20,807 nt of DNA. Origin: Deltaproteobacteria bacterium (lineage in GTDB: Bacteria; Desulfobacterota; DSM-4660; Desulfatiglandales; HGW-15). Below, one piece after another: positions 14,548 to 20,807 of this stretch. The stretch covers positions 1 through 20,807 of the forward strand of contig JAFGDF010000334.1 of NCBI GenBank assembly GCA_016932235.1, read 5' to 3'. Under the pieces are notes generated by a model, which saw only the letters and a list, made by a program, of their open reading frames with translations, was not told the origin of the DNA and did no database searches. Position 1 is the stretch's first letter; the number at the start of each line of letters is the position of its first letter. The translations under genes and the position numbers were made by a program.

Positions 14548-14561
14548 TGCGTTCACTATAG
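14548..14561 (+). promoter_or_regulatory. 14-bp element TGCGTTCACTATAG upstream of the single cupin gene
   Basis: An exact inverted copy of 14332-14345, in the orientation of the downstream cupin gene. It runs into an ACTATAGT palindrome and is followed 27 nt later by another CTATAGT. Confidence 0.55.
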
Positions 14562-14594
14562 TCCAGCTTAAGACACCAGTCAAGAGTGCTATAG

Positions 14595-14623
14595 TTGACA
14601 AAGTACCAGCCGGGTGCTACTTT
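14595..14623 (+). promoter_or_regulatory. Probable sigma70 promoter of the single cupin gene
   Basis: TTGACA (14595-14600) and TACTTT (14618-14623) are 17 bp apart. The predicted transcript start is near 14630, about 77 nt before the ATG. AAAGTA and TACTTT within it also form a short inverted repeat. Confidence 0.5.
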
Positions 14624-14707
14624 GGGGACGTCACCGAGTTAAAAAGTATATTGACGACTTAGAGTCTCTTCAACAACCAAGCCTTAGCAAAAGGAGGTAA
14701 AAATCCT

Positions 14708-15160
14708 ATGGCCAAATCAAAACTAGAGAAATATATCAAGAGAGACATGAAAGTCCCCGGAGGAATCCAGCAGCGTCACCTTGAGGTTAAAAGCCCGGTG
14801 CTCGGCCTGTCCAGTGACAAGAGCCTGGGCAATAAGGATTTCTCCTTAAGCTGGTGGCCCATCTCTGAGCCGTTTGAGATGGTTTCGGAACCCCACGCCC
14901 ATGACTTTGACCAGTTCCTCATATTTGTCGGGGGAGACATAAAAAACATGACGGACATTGGAGGCGAGGTGGAACTAACCCTGGGCGAAAACAAGAAAGA
15001 GCTGAAAAAGTTCTTGTTCACCACAGCCACCACAGTCTATGTTCCCGCGGGATTGCTGCATGGCCCGCTAAATTTCAAGAAAGTGAATGACCCTAATAAG
15101 CCTATCCTGTTCCATGACCTTTTCTTTTCCCGTGAGTATAAGAGGAAAGAGAAAAAGTAA
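14708..15160 (+). CDS. Single-domain cupin-like protein, homologue of the divergent double cupin
   Basis: A 150-aa protein with one cupin-like domain of the same family as 13320-14294. The shared sequence runs through HAHDFDQFLIFVG, IGGEVELTLGE and VPAGLLHGPL. The ligand positions read H63, H65, Q69 and H118, so the usual Glu is Gln. AGGAGG at 14692-14697 precedes the ATG by 10 nt. A short stem with a seven-T run just after the stop (15163-15179) may be its terminator. A nested inverted-repeat structure follows 30 bp downstream. Three versions of one domain, each with a different ligand set, in two divergent genes sharing a 14-bp element, suggest a co-regulated hetero-assembly (inference). 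The function is not known. Confidence 0.8.
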   Translation: MAKSKLEKYIKRDMKVPGGIQQRHLEVKSPVLGLSSDKSLGNKDFSLSWWPISEPFEMVSEPHAHDFDQFLIFVGGDIKNMTDIGGEVELTLGENKKELKKFLFTTATTVYVPAGLLHGPLNFKKVNDPNKPILFHDLFFSREYKRKEKK

Positions 15161-15188
15161 TGAAAAGCGGCTTTTTTTAATGGGGGTA

Positions 15189-15402
15189 TAGTTTCCGGTT
15201 TTGTCGATCTTTTCAAGACGACATCTAATCTTTGCGTTGCCGATGGGCTGATTTTTAAGGGTTTAATAAGCTATTCCCCTATAGCAACTAACCATTCTGC
15301 TATAGTCCAGTGGCGTAAACCCTTAAAAATCAGCCCATTGCTAATCTAAGGTGGAGTTTATATGAGATGTCGTCTTTCAAAGACCGACAAAACCTCCGAT
15401 AG
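15189..15402. repeat. Nested inverted-repeat structure (three concentric arm pairs)
   Basis: Outer arms are 15189-15226 and 15365-15402 (38 bp, matching over about 25 of the inner 28). Middle arms are 15243-15265 and 15316-15338 (23 bp, perfect). Inner arms are 15279-15286 (CTATAGCA) and 15298-15305 (TGCTATAG), perfect, 11 bp apart. The left outer arm is also an exact inverted copy of 1859-1896. No transposase frame lies inside. This fits a MITE- or REP/BIME-like element, or a structured RNA. Confidence 0.8.
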
Positions 15403-15500
15403 TTCTTCTTTTTTATTGACGCCATATTCCTTGGCAGCTTCAGCTAGATTTGAGGACCCTGATCGGAAGGGGAACAGGCTCAAATACTCTTAAGACGTGC

Positions 15501-15529
15501 TTGATTCCTACCAGATTATAATCTATACA
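15501..15529 (+). promoter_or_regulatory. Probable promoter of the TonB-dependent receptor gene
   Basis: TTGATT (15501-15506) and TATACA (15524-15529) are 17 bp apart. The perfect 12-bp palindrome AGATTATAATCT (15513-15524) overlaps the spacer and the -10 and could be an operator. An alternative -10, TATAAT, lies inside it. Confidence 0.5.
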
Positions 15530-15558
15530 TGCTTCCGGGATATGATAGGAAAAACATT

Positions 15559-17541
15559 ATGAACATCCGATGGTATATGATTTTTATCCTGACGGTTAGT
15601 CTCTGTGGGACGGTCTTTGGAGCGAATTCCGATGTGCCCCAGGATTCCGAGGCCCATAGGCTTCCCGAGATCACGGTGACGGCACCCAGGACCCCGGACT
15701 ACACAGTACTTCCAGAGCGGGATTTGATTGAAAGACCAATTACCGAATCACCCGGGCTGGATACTGCCATCAGCGTGGTTGGACGCATGGAGATTGAGGA
15801 ACAGAATTCCTATTCGATAGTAGATGCCGTGAACTACATATCCGGGGCCTGGACAGAGACCAGGGGTCGGAAAGAGAAACAATTCTTCTCTGTGCGGGGA
15901 CAGCGGTATCCATATCCTGGATATCTCATAGACGGGGCATGGTTTCGCGAGTTCGACGAGATAAAATATTATCTCAGTGCCAAGAACTTTGATCGGATCG
16001 AGATCCTGCGGTCAAGCAGCGCGATTATTTTGGGCCCCGGAGGGCTTACAGGCATGGTAAACCTTATTCCCCGAACTTACGACAGGAAAGAGACCCATGC
16101 CGAGGGCATTTACGGTACGCATAACAGTTTCCGCGGAAACATGGTCCACGGCGGTCAAGGAAAGAACTACAATTACGGCCTTAGTGTCGGGTATTTTCAC
16201 ACGGATGGTGCAAGTGAAAGAAACGCCGTAGAGAACATGATAAATCTCTATGGCCGTATTCAATACCAGCTGAACAGCGACCTTGACCTTTCATGGACAA
16301 ACTACATGCTGCATGGCGACAGGGAGCTTCAGCTGGCACTTCCACCCGCAACCAAAACCTTACAGACACGCAGGGAAAGCTTTGATCCGATGCAGACTTA
16401 CGTAACAGTAGTCAAACTGCGTTACGAACCGGATAAAAGTCAGGCAACAGAATTGATCGCCAATTACGGGAGCAGACGTTTTGACGGTCATTCCGCTGGC
16501 AGTGCGGACTGGCTGGAGCAGGATTATGAATACGGTGCCACAATCATCCACAGTCATGAGCTAAGCGCCAAGAATATCCTGCGTATTTCCGGTCTATTCC
16601 ACCGATGGATCACGCCTACTGGAAAACGGTTTTATGTGGGTAATCCCGGCGACATTCGGACATACTCCGGCGCTATCGTTGACGAGCACGAGTTTGGCAG
16701 ATTTAACGCAAGTCTTGGCTACAGATACACCAGGGAGCATATCGAAGAGTTCGGCGGATTCAATGTGGAGGGAACTGCCGGACCGCTTGCATCGGTGAAG
16801 GTAAATGATGAGTGGAGTGATCCCCTGCACGCGCTAAATCTCGGAGCATCCCTTGAGTTTACCAGTGCTCTGTCCTTGCTCGGGAACGTTTCCTGGGGTC
16901 AGCTCGCTGCGCAACCCGGCATGATTGATCTGAATCTTAATCAACCAGGCGCGGAAGACCGCTATAAATTTGACCTTGGAGTCAGGTGGCGTTGGGAATC
17001 ATTTGGAGAACTAGGCCTGACAGGCTTCTATACGCGCCGTGAGGACGCGGCCATGGTCAGCCAGACTACAGTGCTAGTTGACGATGAGCCTTATGCCCTT
17101 TTTACCACTGACGACCAGGAGAATTACGGATTTGAAATGGATCTTCGAACCCGTCGTTTTTCCAGCGGTCTCCAGCTTTTTATTAACACAACACTAATGT
17201 GGACAAGACGAACAATGAAGGGAGAATGGGTGGATGACCGTGAGGTCCCGGAGATAATCATGGGTGGAGGATTGTTATACGACAGGAACAGTCTGTCCCT
17301 GTCTCTCTATGCAAAATATATTTCGGAATATGAGAATGAACGCTTCCTCCCTCCCGGTTCTCCTCCGGCGCCGCTGGGGGCCTTTATCGACCTTGCAGGT
17401 CAGGTGTCATACACATTTAAAACAGATACGGAGATCTTCGTTAGGGTTGAGAATATAACGGATGATGAATATTCCACAGTTGCAGGATATCCCCATGAAG
17501 GGGCGCTGTTCTACATGGGTGTTAAAAAAGCTTTTTATTGA
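15559..17541 (+). CDS. TonB-dependent outer membrane receptor
   Basis: A 660-aa outer membrane receptor for energy-dependent uptake. A signal peptide (MNIRWYMIFILTVSLCGTVFGA) is followed by a TonB-box-like EITVTA near residue 38. A plug domain of about 130 residues follows (SIVDAVNYISGAW, FSVRGQ, FDRIEILRSSSAIILGPGGLTGMVNLI). The remainder is beta-barrel, with alternating aromatic strands and the C-terminal FVRVENITDDEYSTVAGYPHEGALFYMGVKKAFY region ending in an aromatic residue. The ATG at 15559 is chosen over 15529 because it starts the signal peptide directly and AGG lies 9 nt upstream. At 660 aa it is compact, similar to siderophore and vitamin receptors. The substrate is unknown; its position beside a catabolic cluster suggests it may import the substrate of that cluster rather than iron. 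Confidence 0.92.
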   Translation: MNIRWYMIFILTVSLCGTVFGANSDVPQDSEAHRLPEITVTAPRTPDYTVLPERDLIERPITESPGLDTAISVVGRMEIEEQNSYSIVDAVNYISGAWTETRGRKEKQFFSVRGQRYPYPGYLIDGAWFREFDEIKYYLSAKNFDRIEILRSSSAIILGPGGLTGMVNLIPRTYDRKETHAEGIYGTHNSFRGNMVHGGQGKNYNYGLSVGYFHTDGASERNAVENMINLYGRIQYQLNSDLDLSWTNYMLHGDRELQLALPPATKTLQTRRESFDPMQTYVTVVKLRYEPDKSQATELIANYGSRRFDGHSAGSADWLEQDYEYGATIIHSHELSAKNILRISGLFHRWITPTGKRFYVGNPGDIRTYSGAIVDEHEFGRFNASLGYRYTREHIEEFGGFNVEGTAGPLASVKVNDEWSDPLHALNLGASLEFTSALSLLGNVSWGQLAAQPGMIDLNLNQPGAEDRYKFDLGVRWRWESFGELGLTGFYTRREDAAMVSQTTVLVDDEPYALFTTDDQENYGFEMDLRTRRFSSGLQLFINTTLMWTRRTMKGEWVDDREVPEIIMGGGLLYDRNSLSLSLYAKYISEYENERFLPPGSPPAPLGAFIDLAGQVSYTFKTDTEIFVRVENITDDEYSTVAGYPHEGALFYMGVKKAFY

Positions 17542-17565
17542 CACAAATTGCGACTTCCATATAAT
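17538..17565 (+). promoter_or_regulatory. Consensus sigma70 promoter of the propeller lipoprotein gene
   Basis: TTGACA (17538-17543) and TATAAT (17560-17565), both perfect, are 16 bp apart. The -35 overlaps the stop codon of the receptor gene. The leader would be about 47 nt. Confidence 0.75.
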
Positions 17566-17618
17566 CGATAGAAAAAGGTGGTATCAATTATCAAGACCTT
17601 TTAACAGGAGGTAGTGAA

Positions 17619-20600
17619 ATGAAAACCAGGAATGTCATTTATAACCCTCTTTTCCGCCTGTTGATGATTTTTTGTCTCTTTATTTCAATCCATACTGCGG
17701 GCTGCTCCCGGGAGAGTCAGGAGAATCAGGCAAAGGGTATCCTTGAAAAGTCAGGCGTCAAAGGCGGGTTTATTGTCCATCTTAGCTGCGGTGACGGTAT
17801 TCTGACCGAGGCCCTTAAAAAGAACGACAGTTACCTTGTTCACGGGCTGGATTCAAATATGGATAATGTAACAAAGGCCAGAGAGCATATCGCATCAAAA
17901 GGGAAATATGGTTCAATATCTGTGGATCGCTTAATCGGGAACCTTTTACCCTACACGGACAACATGGTCAACCTGATTGTGGCAGAAGATCTGGGCGACA
18001 TCTCTCAAGACGAAGCGATGCGCGCCCTCACACCCAATGGCGTGCTGATGACAAAGGGAATGTTCGGATGGAAAAAAACCGTCAAACCTTGGCCGGCAGA
18101 AATGGATGAATGGAACCAGTATCTGTACAATGCCGGGAACAACCCGGTTTCAAAGGACTTAATGATCAGTCCTGTAAAACACTACCAATGGGTCGGCAGC
18201 CCGATATGGGCTCGGCACCACGACACAACGGCCAGTTTGAGCGCCCTGGTATCGGCCAATGGACGCATATTCTACGTTATGGATGAAGGCCCGCTGGAAT
18301 CCGTTCAGTTGCCGGCTGAAAACTACCTGGTGGCCCGGGATGCCTTCAACGGCACCATTCTATGGAAACGACCTATTCCGGAATGGCAGGACCATTTGTT
18401 CCCTTTGAAGAGCGGACCCGCTTACCTTCCGCGGCGCCTGGTGGCTGCCGGAGACCGGGTATATGTCACTCTTGGAATTAACGCGCCATTAAGCGAACTG
18501 GATGCAATAACAGGTGAGGTCCTTCGCACCTTCCCTGAGAGTGAGGAGACTTCGGAAATAATCCTTTCGGGCAAGACCCTTTTTCTTGTTATCGGACGGC
18601 CTGATAAAACCACAAAAAATTTCACATCGAAAAAGACGTATGTCTGGGACAGGGCGGAAGAAGCGAGAACCGATTGGGCCTGGAGTAAAGAGCCCGGATG
18701 TATCATGGCCCTGGACATGGAGAGCGGCAAAGCAGAGTGGACAAGAGAATATCCGGTGGGTCCCCTGTCCCTGTCAGTGGACGAGAAATCGGTCTATTTT
18801 TATGACGGATCCAGATTGATCGGTCTGGACCGAAGCAGTGGAAAAGAAAAATGGCATTCCGATCCCATTCAAACCAAGAAGTACGATACGGCCTATGCGC
18901 CCAGGCTGGTGGTTTCCGATGACGTTCTGGTATTTTCAATCGGGTCACAAGCGGTTTTCGGACCGGGATCAATGGTGGCATTTTCCGCCGAGAATGGTAA
19001 AAAACTCTGGGAGGCGCCGCAACCCACATCGGGGCATTATTCGCCGGAAGATATCTTTGTTATCGACGGCCTGGTCTGGACCGGCAATACTGCGTGGGGA
19101 CAGGCGGACGGAAAATTCATTGGTCGGAACCTTCACACAGGAGAGGTCGTGAATGAATTTCTCTGTGATGTGGATATCTACTGGTTCCATCAACGCTGTT
19201 ATCCCAGTAAGGCCACGGAAAAATACATCATCCCTTCCCGCACCGGTCTTGAATTCGTGGACCTGGAAAAGGAGCACTGGGACATTAATCATTACACCCG
19301 GGGAGGATGTTTTTACGGTGTCATGCCAAGCAACGGTCTTGTCTATACTCCGCCGAACGCATGCGCCTGTTATTTAGAGGCGAAACTGGAAGGTTTCAAC
19401 GCCCTTGGCGGAGCCTTCGAATCCGAACCCGACCTGGAAAAGGAATCGAAAAACAATCGTCTGGAGAAAGGACCGGCATATGATGCAGCCATCACGGATG
19501 ACTCCGGTCCAGGGGACTGGCCGACCTATCGGCACGACGCAAAACGGAGCGCGTACACATCTTCAGAGGTCCCATCTGATGTTGAATCCAAATGGAGTAT
19601 TAAGCTGGGAGGCAGACTGAGCAGCCCGGTTGTCGCCGGTAACCGTATGTATGTCGCACAAGTGGACGCCCACGCGGTATATGCCATCGATGCAACCGAA
19701 GGGAAGATATTATGGAACTATACCACGGGAGGCCGTGTGGATTCGCCGCCGACAATATACCAGGGACGAGTGCTCTTCGGTTCGGCCGATGGATATGTGT
19801 ATTGCCTGAACTCGGCGGACGGAGCCCTTATCTGGCGTTTCCGCGCGGCTCCCATGGATCGCCGCATGATGTACTTAGAACAGCTTGAGTCTGTCTGGCC
19901 CGTGCACGGAAGCGTCCTTGTCCAGGACGACAGGGTCTATTGTGTGGCGGGACGAACGATGTTCCTGGACGGAGGCATTCGCCTGCTGCAGCTGGATCCC
20001 AAAACCGGGGAGAAATTATCGGAAATTGTTATGGATGAAATCGATCCCAATACCGGCAAAGACCTGCAGAGCCTGGTTCAAAGTCTGGATATGCCGGTTG
20101 GATTATCCGATATCCTTTCAAGCGACGGAAAGTATATTTATATGCGATCCCAGCAATTCGACATGGACGGAAAGCGCACGTATATCGGGGTCCGGGATGT
20201 GAGGGACCAATCGGGCGAAGGCGCCCATGTTTTCTCCCCGATCGGATTTCTGGATGACTCGGATTTCTACAGGTCTTATATGATGTATGGAAAGAGCGTA
20301 AAGGGCGGATGGGGAAGCTGGGAGATAATGGCCAAGGTAACCCCTGCCGGACGTTTGGTTGTTGTCGATGAGGACACAGTCTATGGATATGTTCGCAAAC
20401 AGGAATTCCTGAGCGAGTCGATCGTTCAGGAGTACCATCTCTATGCCGCGGAAATGTCAGGGGATCGAAAATCCATAGAGAAGATAACCGCGCCCCCCAA
20501 GCAGCCAGTAAATGCCTTTGATAAGGGCCTGTTTAACTATGCCGGCGACTGGAAGCTCAGGCAGGGGATACCGAAAGATGAACAGACTGCGGTCCAGTTC

Positions 20601-20807
20601 AAATGGCAGATCGACGAACCCTCTCTTCGGGTTAAGGCCATGGTTCTGGCGGACAAGACGCTATTTGTGGCGGGACCGCCTGACATAATAAGTGAAGAGG
20701 AGGCATTTTTCGCAATGGATGACGAAGCCGTGCGCAAAAAACTTGCCGAGCAGAGCGAATTGCTCCGAGGCAAGGAAGGCGGCCTGATATGGACGGTATC
20801 TGCCATA
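17619..20807 (+). CDS. Large lipoprotein: degenerate methyltransferase-like segment plus PQQ-like beta-propeller repeats (3' truncated)
   Basis: The frame is open from ATG 17619 to the end of the window (1063 codons seen), behind AGGAGG at 17606-17611. A signal peptide ends in a lipobox-like TAGC (C29), so the protein is probably anchored on the periplasmic face of a membrane. Residues about 48-145 resemble a class I SAM-methyltransferase core (HLSCGDG, VHGLDSNMDNVTKAREH, ALTPNGVLMTKG), but the glycine motif is weak. From about residue 190 come BamB/PQQ-type propeller repeats with the typical D-x-x-[TS]-G-[KE]-x-x-W signature (DAFNGTILWKR, DMESGKAEWTR, DRSSGKEKWHS, SAENGKKLWEA, DATEGKILWNY, NSADGALIWRF). 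A second propeller starts after about residue 630 (GDWPTYRHDAKRSAY). This architecture is recurrent in Planctomycetota as I recall. The substrate or cofactor is unknown, and an enzymatic role is not shown. Confidence 0.85.
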   Translation, partial: MKTRNVIYNPLFRLLMIFCLFISIHTAGCSRESQENQAKGILEKSGVKGGFIVHLSCGDGILTEALKKNDSYLVHGLDSNMDNVTKAREHIASKGKYGSISVDRLIGNLLPYTDNMVNLIVAEDLGDISQDEAMRALTPNGVLMTKGMFGWKKTVKPWPAEMDEWNQYLYNAGNNPVSKDLMISPVKHYQWVGSPIWARHHDTTASLSALVSANGRIFYVMDEGPLESVQLPAENYLVARDAFNGTILWKRPIPEWQDHLFPLKSGPAYLPRRLVAAGDRVYVTLGINAPLSELDAITGEVLRTFPESEETSEIILSGKTLFLVIGRPDKTTKNFTSKKTYVWDRAEEARTDWAWSKEPGCIMALDMESGKAEWTREYPVGPLSLSVDEKSVYFYDGSRLIGLDRSSGKEKWHSDPIQTKKYDTAYAPRLVVSDDVLVFSIGSQAVFGPGSMVAFSAENGKKLWEAPQPTSGHYSPEDIFVIDGLVWTGNTAWGQADGKFIGRNLHTGEVVNEFLCDVDIYWFHQRCYPSKATEKYIIPSRTGLEFVDLEKEHWDINHYTRGGCFYGVMPSNGLVYTPPNACACYLEAKLEGFNALGGAFESEPDLEKESKNNRLEKGPAYDAAITDDSGPGDWPTYRHDAKRSAYTSSEVPSDVESKWSIKLGGRLSSPVVAGNRMYVAQVDAHAVYAIDATEGKILWNYTTGGRVDSPPTIYQGRVLFGSADGYVYCLNSADGALIWRFRAAPMDRRMMYLEQLESVWPVHGSVLVQDDRVYCVAGRTMFLDGGIRLLQLDPKTGEKLSEIVMDEIDPNTGKDLQSLVQSLDMPVGLSDILSSDGKYIYMRSQQFDMDGKRTYIGVRDVRDQSGEGAHVFSPIGFLDDSDFYRSYMMYGKSVKGGWGSWEIMAKVTPAGRLVVVDEDTVYGYVRKQEFLSESIVQEYHLYAAEMSGDRKSIEKITAPPKQPVNAFDKGLFNYAGDWKLRQGIPKDEQTAVQFKWQIDEPSLRVKAMVLADKTLFVAGPPDIISEEEAFFAMDDEAVRKKLAEQSELLRGKEGGLIWTVSAI

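Larger units (their letters stand above)
14295..14707. other. Divergent intergenic region between the two cupin genes
   Basis: About 410 AT-rich bp without a convincing gene. It holds inverted 14-bp elements at 14332-14345 and 14548-14561, a 12-bp inverted repeat (14392-14403 with 14447-14458) in a stretch rich in TTCGA-like words, further CTATAG motifs (14589-14594), and a promoter for the + strand cupin. The 86-codon frame at 14402-14662 mostly translates these repeats. Confidence 0.7.
15161..15558. other. Intergenic region between the single cupin and the TonB-dependent receptor
   Basis: About 400 bp. It contains the possible cupin terminator, the nested inverted repeat (15189-15402) and the receptor promoter. 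A 43-codon - strand frame (15489-15361) without a convincing start crosses the right arm of the repeat; I do not call it a gene. Confidence 0.7.

Noticed and set aside
14402..14662. 86-codon + strand frame between the cupin genes
   Set aside because: Its N-terminal half (NREFRIMKFNPFNIRYSEIVIRY) is the translation of a TTCGA/ATATTCG inverted-repeat stretch, it has no ribosome site, and it overlaps promoter elements of the real cupin gene.
13320..15160. CRISPR or tandem repeat array suggested by repeated CTATAG motifs
   Set aside because: Motifs are short, irregularly spaced and in both orientations; there are no uniform spacers and no cas genes.

Overview
This window looks like part of a metabolic gene cluster from an anaerobic Gram-negative bacterium. 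The oxygen-sensitive enzymes (a glycyl radical enzyme, two radical-SAM activases, an FeS-rich oxidoreductase-like protein) point to anaerobiosis. A TonB-dependent receptor and two predicted lipoproteins point to an outer membrane. The lineage cannot be fixed from sequence alone. The one-chain Mop-type molybdenum hydroxylase recalls sulfate-reducing Desulfobacterota. The very large lipoprotein joining a methyltransferase-like segment to PQQ-like propeller repeats recalls Planctomycetota/Lentisphaerota. I saw no tRNA, rRNA, CRISPR array, transposase or phage gene.

Layout. (1) 1-1859, + strand: the last codons of an upstream gene, a glycyl-radical-enzyme activase (TTG start) and an SDR dehydrogenase; the radical enzyme this activase serves is not in the window. 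(2) 6470-1993, - strand: an operon of SDR, glycyl radical dehydratase-like enzyme and a second activase, behind a good sigma70 promoter. (3) 11303-6771, - strand: a cysteine-desulfurase-like enzyme, an IscU/NifU-like scaffold and a Mop-type molybdenum/2Fe-2S aldehyde oxidoreductase, ending in a hairpin terminator. (4) 14294-11413, - strand: a two-domain cupin, an aldo/keto-reductase-like FeS protein that has lost its catalytic tetrad and has no ATG/GTG/TTG start, and a SnoaL/BaiE-like lipoprotein with its own promoter. (5) 14708-20807, + strand: a one-domain cupin homologous to the double cupin, a nested inverted-repeat structure, a TonB-dependent receptor, and the truncated propeller lipoprotein.

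How the genes may work together (inference). The receptor would import an organic substrate. The SDRs and the glycyl radical enzyme would interconvert and eliminate water, or another leaving group, from a hydroxylated compound to give an aldehyde or ketone. The Mop-type enzyme would oxidise the aldehyde to an acid. The desulfurase/scaffold pair would supply sulfur or FeS clusters to it. The cupins and the SnoaL-like lipoprotein suggest further dehydration or isomerisation steps on a cyclic or polyhydroxylated compound. No single known pathway matches this gene set.

The most unusual items are: the glycyl radical enzyme, whose glycerol-dehydratase-type active site carries a four-cysteine insertion; the pseudo-AKR; a 38-bp exact inverted repeat bracketing the 13-kb cluster; a nested palindrome at 15189-15402; and a 14-bp element (core CGTTCACTATA) at the promoters of both cupin genes and, in core form, the AKR-like gene.
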